64,000 nt of DNA from Spirometra erinaceieuropaei (Eukaryota; Platyhelminthes; Cestoda; Diphyllobothriidea; Diphyllobothriidae), in the NCBI GenBank assembly GCA_902702965.1, contig CACRXP010000717.1, positions 12,050 to 76,049 on the forward strand, in the 5' to 3' direction. Both the position numbers and the translations under genes were made by a program. The notes below the pieces were generated by a model, which saw nothing but the letters and a program-made list of their open reading frames with translations, searched no databases and had not been told where the DNA came from. Position 1 is the first letter of the stretch; every line of letters begins with the position of its first letter. This document shows positions 27,618 through 38,159 of this stretch, in pieces.

Positions 27618-27892
27618 ATCAGAGTGCTCACTGATCAGGTTACGGAAGGTGCTCCTCCCGTTGTTACTGCAGTTACATACCGGCCATTAGTTTGGGCAGA
27701 AAGGGAGATACTTACAAAGACAAGGCAGACTGGAATGGCATCTGATTTCTAATTTTTCGTCAACCAGCAACACCCTATTTAAGATTTGGAAGAACTGTAG
27801 TTTAAACAGGGGTCCTTTAGGTACTGGGCTGATGACGACTGATAGACCAGAAAAGGCCATACTGCTCTCCCTTTTCTGTGTTGGCCCCCACG
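27618..27892. repeat. Ancient inverted pair of SINE-like repeats
   Basis: Positions 27618-27745 resemble the minus orientation of the 46-kb SINE-like family: a gtgctcactgatcaggttacgg head, then acaaagacaag.cagactggaatggc. Positions 27812-27892 resemble the plus orientation (gggctgatgacgactgatagaccag, then ctctccctttt.tgt). The two face each other across a short spacer, as in the much younger pair at 46280-46709. Many substitutions separate them. Confidence 0.6.
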
Positions 27893-30800
27893 TATCTGCA
27901 AATATGTGAATGTATAGTAGGCAACCGAAGGCTGTTGGGAGGTACAAAAGATCAGTACTCACTTTTGCATACGAAAGGCATAATCAGTAATTTCTAAATC
28001 GGTGTTGTTTTCTTTTACCGGCAGAACTGGTGAATACCAAGCCAGTTTCGGCCTCTACGGTGACTGAGACGAAAGACATCATTGGATATTGCGATAGGAA
28101 TTGGGGAAATGCTCAACGCAAAGGTTGTAGGATAGTGAAACTACTCGTTTTTTTAAAATTCCAATAGGCGTATCGGAGAGTGATATTTGTTTGCTTGAGG
28201 TAATAGGATACGCTTTTGCATGTATCCTGAGCCAACACTTTTTCTCTGGCCAAAATGATTGGCTCTGTACTTTTAAATCTATCCAGCATATAGGGGGGAG
28301 TATAATCGACAGTAAGATTTTCTAAGGCGCGGCCATTCGAACGCCCACTTGTTCCTTTATATGTACAGGATCAAAGACAATTTGCACGGTCACATTTGTA
28401 TATTAAATATACTTGTTCCGTTTTGCGGAATTCGAAAAACTGTGGAGATTCTTTAGCTGCTTAGATGATAAATAAGGTTAATTCCTAAATACAACTAAGA
28501 AGTGTTCACTATGGTTTGCTTAACAGGAGCTTATGTACCCATTTTTTACCCTTTGAACTTGGCTAGAACGCAGGCATAAAATGCGAGCAGAGAGCTCGAA
28601 AGTGTTCTTGCCTCACGGGAACCGCAAGCCCACACGATGAATTCTTGCGTGAATCAGAGCATCCGCGCGTTTATTTCCGGTCAAATAGTACCAACATGTT
28701 ACCGGTGGATACATTTGACTTTCCTCAAATTAGCCGCATGTTCACACATTCCAGCCAATGCCATAACGTTCAACATATACATATAATAAACGTTTAGCTC
28801 ACACAAAGGACATTTTTTATTGTCAGGTGTGCTAGAATGCGCTTAATATAACGATACACACGCAGACCTGAGAAACTTTAAATAGCCCTGAGCCCTTTTC
28901 AAAGACGTCAAATGTATCAACGCTACTAGAGCATTAGCCATGCCCTGCTCAGCAACTCCAAGCAACAAAATTGCTCCGCCGAATTCTATGGGCCAAGAGA
29001 GGAAACAGATAACAATCACTCAAGCATTACGTAAAATCAAGTTTATTTGTCAACTATTTTCGTTTGATTTACTTGATTGTTATCTGCCCATTTGTCAAGT
29101 TTAATTAATGATCCCGCGGAAAAATAAACAAAGGATTATCAATGAATGCGCAGTGTCTTTTCCTTTCCGTCTTGAATGGAGTGATCCACAAATCTCTGCA
29201 AAAAGCACTCATGCGATTGTAAAGGCAGAAAACACTTTGGGTTTGAGAAATTAGAACCAGAGGTGGTCTTATCCTCATCATCTAGTAGGCACAAGCTCCG
29301 CCGTTGACCGTACGGAAGATAAGATGGTAATCCCCCGACCGTCAATTTCATGCACTAGCGAGCAAAAGAGAAGTATTTGCGCAAAAGAGCATTCTGTAAC
29401 GTCTGTATCTCCATGTAAAAGATAATATTATCACTTGTGTCTCTAGTAATATTTTAAACCTGTCCGCAAAGTCATTTCTGACAGAAATAATTGTATCAAC
29501 ACTTTTCACGTTTCTCAAACTTTTGCCCAGACTGTGGCTGATTATACGCAGGGCTATAAGATTTTAGGTATCTTACATCTGAGAGTAATTATGAAAATTG
29601 TCCATCTTGATACTGGTAAATGTTTATTCTCAACTGTTCGAGCATCTCAATATTCAACACATGTTGACTTTATGCAAAATATCTACATATGTTGATCTCA
29701 CATCACTGTTATTGCCGAACTTGTCTGGCAGAGATAAGAGGAATCTGGTAATCTGCCCATCCTGCCTTCGAAAGTGGAAACGTCAATTTGGTCATTTTTA
29801 AACACTAGCAAGGCGCTATTTGATCCAAAATAATTATGTATTTATAATCTGAAAACAGGTGTAAATTTTAGATCGCCTTACTTGTGGAATTGACTCCTTC
29901 AGTTGGGGCAGTCAGGCATTGGCGGGCCAAATTTTGCCATGATAATGTAATTGGTTTCTTCCTTTAGAAAAAACACATTTAAGGCACTTTATCTGGACTA
30001 TGCTATCCCGTTTTTATGAATTTTAAGGATGTCTGCTCCTCAGATAAGTCCCATATCGTCAGTTGTATAAACGTGCGAAAACTAAACAAATTAATGAAAG
30101 TATACGTCTAAAGTGCTTACCTTTATCGAGCGCCAATTGGACTTAAAGTAGCTTCCGCAGATGGTCTGTTTTATTAGATATTATAAATGGATTATAAAGT
30201 ATATTATAAAATATCATTCCATTTTGCCATGATTTATTCAGCTGTTGTGCGAATATTTAGGATGCTATGCAAGGGCACATAGTTTTGTGAAGACCGTCTA
30301 AAAGTTTTCGAAAAATCCACTTTCCAAAACAGGATACAGTATCCATATGTGCGCTTTTGAAAATCAGTCTTCGCTTTCTGACTATCAATAGTTTAAAACT
30401 AAGTTCTGTTGATAAACGTCTGTTTTTGCCCATAGTTTCAAGTATTCCTAGCTTTCGGCTGTTAGAGTATCCGAGCAGAGAAACGGGAACATATGTAACG
30501 TCAGTCTGCCTCACTATAGACAAATTCTGCGAAGCCCTGGCTGTGCCCACCTCGTTGACTGGGACCTCATGGCCGTTATTCATTTATAAAATATTATATA
30601 ATTTCCTAATTTATATCTTGAGAACTCCTGTCTCCTTTATACAAACCGCGTTAGAACCCTCAAAATGTCATCTTATCTCGTTAGTGTTAGACAATTCTCT
30701 CATGGACACCTCTTAAACTGCTAAAAATGCCAGCAATAACTTCCCAAAAATTAATTCTGAAAGTCATGTTAATTTATTTCAGAAAACGCTTAAATATTAC

Positions 30801-32347
30801 TTTTGAAAGACATCGAATTTCTACAGCTCTTCCTCTTCAAGTGGTTCGTATAAACCGACTCACTGAGCTTAAGTCTAGTTTAATGGATAGGAGTCCTTTA
30901 TTTTCTGAGAAGTAAATTTGCGTCATTAATGAGGAAAACTTTCACTACCCGCACTCACCTGATCCGCCGCCAAACAGAAAGTGATAACACAAAAATTCCT
31001 GTCAGGATCAAATAACCTTGGACTCAGTTCTACATTTTACGCTATGATTATTTGAAATACAAATAAATAATCGTCCACTATTCAAAAATTTTTACGTAAT
31101 TCGACAGTCGTCGTATAAGAAATCAGAAACATAAGTAGGAGCTGCATTAGGGCCTTTGTAAGGGTTATGCATATCCAAATAAACAGAATCACTTTTTAAT
31201 TAAGGTAGACTGTGCCGAAATCTGGTTCACGCCCAATATGTGTAACGCTAGATGGCAGCTAACTGCTAAGGTCTCTTCACTGACCTGCGACATTATAATA
31301 ATGCTCTTTCTGGGATAAAAGTGTCGGAGACCTTTTCTGGCCATCATCTGGATTCAGTTATTTGCGTTTCATAAAGTAGTGTCACACGTCCTTGAAAGCA
31401 CGCTATCTTGAAAAGCTAGTCGGGAAAAATCGACCGAGTTGCCATTTTACCTTTTTAAATCTTTTGAAGGAAGAAGAGGGCCTGCTTCCCGGAGTGTGCT
31501 CAAAAGAACTATCAAATCAAAAATAAGGACATCTTTTGCTTCGCAGGATAATTGCATAAGATAATTGATTGCCTCAGTAAAATTCCATTGAGTGTTAAAA
31601 TGCTTTAAGTAAAGAAACACGAAGAAGCCACGCAAGCATCGGGACGAAAAATCCACTCACTTAATTTCCTCGACAATTGCCCCTAGAAACGAATCATTCA
31701 AAAAATGCTCTGTCAAAGTATAACAAGTGCTACATTTTTTATCGCTGCATCTCGAATTATATTGCTCCTAAACTATTTAAGGACGGTCTCACGAGAAGTC
31801 CGGCTCATATTTCACTCGAACAGCGTTAACGCACAAAAGGTTAAGTACTTGGTTCGAAGCATAGTCTCGACGCAGACTATTGTATTTTTCAAATACAGTT
31901 GTCAATTCTTAATGTGCTTATAGTTCTAAAGTAGGAAACGGATATGCGAAGCTACCGATTCGTACGTTTTCCTAAGTCTCATAAAAAATATTCCTTCTGA
32001 GATCTCAATTCTTGGAAAGGACATACAGTTCAGTAACGAAAAAAAATTATTGTGCGGCACGTTGACATCGTTCCGGGACAATTTATATGGAAGGTCCGGA
32101 TTCACACTTGTGTTGATAATCACAAAAACCGAAGAATAATACATCATGACTTATATGATACAGTCAACGTCAATTGCGACTATAAGTTTAAAAAGACGAA
32201 GATACTCATATGTCTTCGTACTTGCTGCATAAGTACCTGCGAAAAGAAGTTAAATTCTCATTCGAACAGCGTACAACAGACGAACGTCTCTTCAGTATTT
32301 CAACTTTCATAGGAAAACTCATCATCTCTGAGTTCTAAAGGCAAGTT
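27893..32347. other. AT-rich stretch without recognisable genes
   Basis: Opposed open frames of about 110 codons at 30257-30583 (minus) and 30357-30716 (plus) overlap each other and match nothing that I recognise. This stretch is downstream of the TPR gene's stop codon and probably holds its 3' untranslated region near 32000-32347. Confidence 0.45.
29006..29086. repeat. Short palindromic hairpin
   Basis: Thirteen bases, cagataacaatca, at 29006 pair exactly with tgattgttatctg ending at 29086. Inside them gtaaaatcaa and tttgatttac pair with one mismatch. The whole could fold into an 81-base hairpin. Confidence 0.6.
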
Positions 32348-33306
32348 TTAAATGGATAATTTGCCAAAGTTCGGACAGAAGGTTGAGAAAAGAGACTTCA
32401 GTTTAGATTGTTGTAGCTTATGGAGACCGCCAGTAGCTCTCATACGTAGGAGTAGGCTTAGAGCAGTTCGCGTATCCTCTACAGCCTCCATTTTTCTCCT
32501 AAAGAGAAAGTTCAGGCCTGCCCGTTCAATCCAGGGTGTTGGGCAGTAAGCAGCGAAAAGTAGACTTCGGGAAAGGCATTCCAGAGCACGTTCCCAATCC
32601 CTGGCCGCGGATGCTTTCCTTGCCAGATCCTGCCAGGCCAAACAGATTCGTCGGCCGACGTAGGCCTCAGTACGCCTAGCAGTCAGACTGGCCTCTGCAG
32701 CCAAGACACTCCTCATTTGGTGGTAGAGGCGGATTGCCTCCAATGTCTGTCCGCGCGCAAACAAACAGTCGGCCTCCTTAAGCATGTAGAGCTTCAAGTC
32801 CTTCGGAGGCAGCTCCAGAGCTTCGCTGTAGTAGTCGAGGTTGGCAAAAGACCGACAACGGCAGAAATCGTTTACATCAAGGCTATCCAGGGTGCATAAG
32901 AGCTCCTTGGCTGTCTCGGCTTTCACGTCAGTGGTAAGCTCATTGACTGCTAGGAAAGTGGGATCCTGCACCAGGTTCATTATGTCCTCCAGCGCTTCAG
33001 TCAGTTTCCCGGCAGCACGATGCGCTTTGGCCTCCGCTAGACGGAGTGGGATTCTAAGTGTTTTTAGCTCGGCGGCCTTGTTAACCAGCACTTGAGCGTC
33101 CTCTGGTCGTCCGATTGACGATAAAAATTGGCTCCGCGCGCATAATCTCTGTCCGTAAGCCTGCATTTTTATCGACAGCCGGTTGGCCGCAGGCTGATAT
33201 GGGTCCAGCTCCAGAGCGTACTGAATGTCAGAGATAACCAGAAAGATTTTTGAACGCAAGTGATTGAAGACGATTTCTGCGCGCAGCGCATACAGTTCTG
33301 CGAGAT
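32348..33306 (-). CDS. Tetratricopeptide-repeat protein (TTC16-like), last exon
   Basis: This is the terminal exon of a minus-strand gene modelled as 37894-38159, 37255-37687, 32348-33306. The acceptor is a pyrimidine-rich tract ending cttcttcag at 33307, and the reading frame then runs 318 codons to a stop at 32348. Splicing from the previous exon (phase 1) keeps the frame and creates LAELYALRAEIVF, a TPR first helix followed by IQYALELDPYQPAANRL. Further helical repeats follow, for example LYMLKEADCLFARGQTLEAI and WERALECLSRSL, then WIERAGLNFLFRRKMEAVED near the end. TPR proteins are assembly scaffolds. The repeat order over the three exons resembles TTC16, a ciliated or testis-expressed protein whose biochemical role is unclear. 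That assignment is from memory of the family and is tentative. Most of the exon lacks frameshifts and repeats, so the gene looks live. Confidence 0.85.
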
Positions 33307-33599
33307 CTGAAGAAGATGTAAGCTTAAGAGTGAGGCGAGGCGTTGCTAGATGGATAATCAGAGAAAAAGCGCTCGTGAATACATGCTTACTTACACAAAT
33401 GAGGAGCATTAGTGCAGGTTAAACATTAAGTTGCCGGGCAAATGAGGTAATTAAAGGTGGTCGTCAAGTGAGGTTTATATGCAGTCGATAGTTTCATAAT
33501 GACTCCTACGATAGGCTGCGCAGGAGATTCGGTGAACCAGCACGGGAATACCTCTTAGCAAGGTTGCGCACAGTAAGCCACATGACAGTTAGATTGTCA

Positions 33600-34060
33600 T
33601 CGCTAACGATGTAAGCAGTTTTTCCTAGAGCAAGATGGGCTCGGGCACGGTGACTTGTGTGTGAATCAGTTCATAATGATAGTACACTTGTGCAGCATCT
33701 ACCGCCCTCTCTCCTCCCTCACCCACCTGAGCTCGCTGTCAAGGCAGAGTCAAGAAGACGGGAGCCGGGGGATGACGTGTGTGGCTAACGGAGCGAAAAA
33801 CTGCCCCTAGGCGTACCACCACACTTTCTGATATACAACGTACGCTGACCAAGATTTCAAACACCAGGAAAAAAGGCGGGCGGCTCGGATCCAAATTGGC
33901 GCGATGTGAGTCTGCACCCGGGGGCGTCACCACATCAACAATGTCGGTATTTGCTATGAGTACGCATTCGTAATAACGCCAGGCAAACCTCGATTAGCTC
34001 CCGTGCTGGGCCAGCGCATCTACCGCGACAGTTCGACCATGGTTATCAACGATGTCCACT
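33600..34060 (+). repeat. Dispersed repeat family, copy B
   Basis: Starts near ctcgggcacggtgactt and runs through gtcaagaagacgggag, ccaaattggcgcgatgtgag, cggtatttgctatg and aacgcc to ctaccgcgacag. This is the same order as copy A at 480-950. It overlaps the start of copy C, giving a tandem arrangement. Confidence 0.6.
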
Positions 34061-34194
34061 GTTCGCATCACAGCAAGGTGGTCGCGGGCACGGTGACTTG
34101 CGCATGAATTTAGGTAAGGGTATGGTATATAGCTCCATTGGGAAAACGGCAGCAAGCCACAATCTTAAGCCAACTGTGACCATGTCTACAATGA
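34061..34194 (+). repeat. Dispersed repeat family, start of copy C
   Basis: Carries the catcacagcaaggtgg and cgggcacggtgacttgcg landmarks that open copies A and B. It is followed by the CCCTAA-like array instead of the usual continuation. Confidence 0.5.
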
Positions 34195-34430
34195 AAACCC
34201 TAACCCTTGAGCCGTAATCCTTTGGGTGAAACTTAAACGTAACCGTAACTTTCACTCAAGCCTTGAAACCCTAACTCTAATACGAATTCTTACTCCAAAC
34301 TAAAAACTCAACCCCACACCCAAACCCTGACCTAAATCTGGCAAACTTAACCTCAAAAATAACTCACTTTGCGTGACACTAAACTCAAGCCGTAGCCCTG
34401 AACCCGATACAGGCAACGCTAACGTCAACA
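34195..34430 (-). repeat. Degenerate CCCTAA-like array inside the intron
   Basis: Irregular aaccctaac, gtaaccgtaac, gaaaccctaactc and cccaaaccctgacc units run for over 200 bases, cytosine-rich on the plus strand. The array interrupts copy C of the dispersed repeat, whose next landmark resumes near 34440. Confidence 0.6.
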
Positions 34431-34439
34431 ACGCTTGTG

Positions 34440-34710
34440 ACGGTAGTATTGCGCTGCATATACCACACTTTCTTCCTCCACACCCACCTGAGCCCCGTAT
34501 CAAGACGGAGTCAAGAAGACCGGAGGCATGATGGAGGTCCATCGGCTGACAAAGCCAAACAGCCAACCTACGCGTGCCACACAGGACCTGGCCGCACCGA
34601 GATGAACCAGGTTCCCACAGAACAAAGGGCACGGGAAGGATGCCATCTGAGGAGGATTGCCATTGGGGTCACGTTTAGGCGGCACTGCAGTCAGACTGAG
34701 TCCTGAGAGG
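34440..34710 (+). repeat. Dispersed repeat family, rest of copy C
   Basis: Resumes with tgtgacggtagta, cacccacctgagcc and gtcaagaagaccggagg, as in copy B. From 34545 it continues into a segment (aaacagccaacctacgcgtg, then ggacctggccgcac, ccaggtt..cacagaacaaa) that recurs inverted at 35530-35695. The encoded frame reads KQPTYACHTGPGRTEMNQV. Confidence 0.6.
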
Positions 34711-34769
34711 AGGACAGTTATCCCGTCAGTTGGTAACCTTCCAAGTCACGACTTTTAGCGTAGCGTAAT

Positions 34770-35700
34770 AGTTTAAAAGTGCGCCAGATTGTTGCTAGGG
34801 AGGACCATGCGCCAAGAATCGACATAACCCCTCCTCCCTCTTCCGTGAGCCAGTCGCTTGCGCGATCCGATCAACCAACTGCTACTGAAATTGAGCGCAG
34901 TCGCTGAAAAAAATAAAACTTCGCGTAAGAAACGACCTGGGGCCGCCACAGCACAGCAGGTTTTCACACAAGGAGTCTGGGCTATTCGGATCTCACACTT
35001 TTCAGAGTAACGAGGAGCCACATAGAGAATGAAACGAACATCACATTTCCCACTTAGGATGGAGTTGTGGGTTTCGTTCCTGTGATAGATGATATGGAAG
35101 GGGTTCGCACGTGGTTCATGCAGTGGCATTGGTTGGTCCGTGATGGTTTGCCGCATACGAGCACGGACACGCAAGAAACCGAATGGATGCATGCCATGGG
35201 TGAATGTGCGTGGGCAGTGCGGGCTGTTGGGGCGATTACGGCAGGTGTATGTTGGTGCTTCTGACACTGGTTCGCCACTCTCTGCACAGTGAATTTACAA
35301 GTGACTGAACAAGCCAATGCGCAAGGTGTATGTCCGGTGGCAACATTGGCAAGATAGGTTGAGAGCTGCTATTCGGCTGTAGTGGTGGTACTGCTAGTGG
35401 TAGCCGCGCTGGTGGATGGGGAGTTTGTATTGCTGGGAATGAGAGACTCATCGAATGTACAAGATTGGTCTGGGATGTCGCCATTGCGGTTAATGCCGTT
35501 GTCGTGAACGGGACAACTGTCTTCCTCTCAGGATGGACAGTCAGGCTGCAACTGTGCCTTCTAAATGTGGTCTCTACAGCACCTCCACTCAGAGAGTATT
35601 TGATCCTCCCCATTTGTTCTGTGAAAACCTGGCTCACGTCTGTGCGGCCAGGTCGTGCGTGGCACGCGTAGGTTGGCTGTTTAATTCTGTCCGTGCCGGT
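34770..35700 (-). mobile_element. C-terminal tail of an RTE-like retrotransposon
   Basis: On the minus strand one frame reads SEAPTYTCRNRPNSPHCPRT, then FTHGMHPFGFLRVRARM, near 35270-35150. This matches the finger-like repeat (CPHCPRTFTHRMGLFGHMRI type) that ends flatworm RTE-like proteins; the 16-kb element has a related finger. Upstream, 35300-35700 encodes a Pro/Ser/Thr-rich stretch with NSSSQPILPMLPPDIHLAHW and QPTYACHARPGRTDVSQV. Frameshifts split it into at least two frames, and no polymerase is present. Confidence 0.6.
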
Positions 35701-37254
35701 CATCCTAATTCTGTCTTGTCAACCTATCCTGATCATTTTGATAGGATAGGAGGCGGTCGGATTTGCTCAATTCTGCTATCCCTACAGCCTAATTGACACT
35801 CATATTCCTGTTTTGCGCTCCTCATGCTGTTGGGCGAACTCGGGATATAGTTGTTAAGGTAAGTACTATCTTCGACCAAGTGCCCACTCACGTTTCCTTG
35901 CTTTGTATTCCAATGTGAAATTAATTTCGGCAGCATTGCGACGAGTCTGACAGATAGGATGAGCTGTCATCAGATATGAGCTTTAGAATGGAGGGTGCAT
36001 ATGAATGACTCATGTGCATGCGGTCCCTTCCCTCTTATGGGCTAAAGCATACATATAGACTTCTCTCGTTTGTGATTCAGTTTCTGCGGCTGACCTGCTT
36101 CTCAACACCCCATTTAAACAGTAACTTCATCCTGCATACTTAAATTTATGACAAAACACAACATGACTTTATTGCTTTCCTACGAGGGATCATTGCGGAA
36201 TTCGGATTTATACAAAAAGATAGAAAATAGGCATAATGTTATCAAGGCGGTCGAGTAACAAATCCTGTCAACCGCTCACGGCAGAGCGACACATAACTCC
36301 AGTTTTCCTAACCTGGCGGTTTCATTTTTGCTATCGAGTCGGACGAAAGGGGCCTTTAAATATTTATAAATTTCTCAGTTTTTATTTTTATATGTCACTG
36401 GCGACAAATTTGACGAAGTTATACTCCTACGTTTGAAACACTGGTGTCAGAGCACTGAGTTAATCTCAGCTAGCGACGCCTGATTGTTCCAGACCTCGGG
36501 GACTTGGTCTATTGTTCAGTTAACAGTTTCTGCTTTGACCATGATTTCAGCAATTACGTCGAACAGTTAGGTGGGTCCTACTTTTCTGTTGAGTTTTAAG
36601 GAAGCTTTATAAAAATTTAACTAGCATAGCATGGACAGATGCCAATTTGCTAAAGTTTTAAAGGGCCGATTGATATCTAAGAGATTTACGTCATTAAATT
36701 ATTTTCCTAATGATGTAGTCTAGGTCCAGTGACGCGACACAATCCTTGGTCTAGATTAACTGCACCCACAAAGGAGATTTTACCCGTAAATGTACTAGCT
36801 TAAGTTTGTGCACTAAAGACAAAACTCACATTGAGCAAAATATCACTACGTATAATTACTCAGTAGCATTAGTCCCGTACGTTAATTAAACACGTGAGGT
36901 CAATCTAATTATTCACTTTCACCAGTGGAAAGATTAGATGGACAGACAAATGCCCGCATGAATGTGTAGAAACATTACGGAGGGCTTCATGAGATGGTCA
37001 TAGCTAATCTTATGCTTGAATTGATTGAACGAACTAAATCGGTCGGACATTTGGATGACCAGATCATAGGTCCTGTCCACATTTATTCATCACGATTTTC
37101 GTCAGTAACCAAAAGCCTATGTTTATCGCACTTGCTTAGGTAAAAAATACAGAACATAAGCGGCTTACTACGAGTGCGACAGGCCAGACGCAGACAGCCA
37201 TTTCACAGTCGTTATCGGTCATCAGTACGTCATGCGTACATAGGGAGAACTTAC

Positions 37255-37687
37255 ACTTTGGGATCCTCCTTTGTAAAGAGTCCTCGACATCCTGAAGTAG
37301 AAGTGTCCTCAATTCTTGAATTTTCTGGCTAAGCAGGTTTATGGCATCTGCAAACAATTTAAGGCCGATGTAGGCATCCAGTGTGTTTTTAAGTATTTGC
37401 TGATTTCCAGGGTGAATTACACTTCTATACTTCTCACATTGTACTTGTTCAGCCATGGACGTGGTTGCTCTGAGACTGTTCAGACCCTCTTCAAATTGTT
37501 CTGCCTTTATTTGCGCCTGGCCATAGGCACAATTTAGATCCATAAAGCGTCTCTTTATGTCCGCGGAAGTTGTTATCTCGTCCCCCTTCGCTGTCAGTGC
37601 TTTCACTTCAACTTCGTAGTTTGAACAGTAGGAAATACACGTTATCGCTTTTCGGTACTCTTGGATGGCAAAAGACAGATCTCCCTG
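37255..37687 (-). CDS. Tetratricopeptide-repeat protein (TTC16-like), middle exon
   Basis: The acceptor is ttcttcag next to 37687 and the donor is t|gtaagt at 37255/37254 on the minus strand. The exon encodes 144 codons and starts with QGDLSFAIQEYRKAI, which completes the TPR helix pair begun in the previous exon (YIFKGEFYVK). Further on are DLNCAYGQAQIKAEQFEEGL and LDAYIGLKLFADAINLLSQK, both TPR-like helices. It is separated from the upstream exon by a 206-base intron. The exact phase match on both sides (0 in, 1 out) is the main evidence for this model. Confidence 0.82.
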
Positions 37688-37893
37688 CTGAAGAATCATA
37701 ATACATGAGTGAACGCCGGGAACAAATCCGAGAAAAGAACTTAGAAACACGAGGATTTCTGCTTTACATTCTGTTTACATCACAAGCAAAAGGCTAAAAA
37801 TGTGTAAGCCGCCTATCAAACAGACAACTGGCCGTAGGCGTAATGAACTGAACTAAAGTGTCCTTATGTTAACCAGCAGACCCTCAGGCTTAC

Positions 37894-38159
37894 CTTAACA
37901 TAAAATTCTCCCTTAAAAATATAAAAGTTAGGATTTAACGGAGCGAAGCGTATGCATTTTTCCACATACATAAGCGTCTGTTTTAAATCCACAGGATCCA
38001 AGTCAGCTGACAACTTTCTTTGCATATGAGAAAGCGCTTCGGAAACAAACTGTATTGCGAATTTGTTCGATGTTCCCGGTGTGTAAACATTTCCGAGTTG
38101 TCCAGTGGCCAAATTCTCTTTATTATCATGCGCCGTGGAAGATGTTCCACCGAAAACTT
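37894..38159 (-). CDS. Tetratricopeptide-repeat protein (TTC16-like), most upstream exon found
   Basis: The acceptor is cgttttcag next to 38159 and the donor is aag|gtaagc at 37894/37893 on the minus strand. It encodes 88 codons in one frame, entering at a phase that needs one base from an earlier exon. The first part (EVFGGTSSTAHDNKENL) looks disordered; the second (LKQTLMYVEKCIRFAPLNPN, then FYIFKG) is the start of a TPR unit. No initiator methionine precedes it in frame, so at least one upstream exon exists. I could not place it in 38160-43000; a frame at 39708-39941 is a weak candidate. Confidence 0.78.

Larger units (their letters stand above)
33307..37254 (-). other. Second intron of the TPR gene, filled with repeats
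   Basis: The donor at 37254 reads gtaagt on the minus strand and the acceptor ends cag at 33307. Phase 1 on both sides means no extra exon is needed. The intron holds two copies of the 0.5-kb repeat family, a CCCTAA-like array and the tail of an RTE-like element. 33420-33600 and 35800-37250 contain nothing that I recognise. Confidence 0.75.

Noticed and set aside
30257..30716. Opposed frames of 108 and 119 codons
   Set aside because: Overlapping frames on both strands with no motif and no splice context; chance frames in AT-rich DNA are the simpler explanation.
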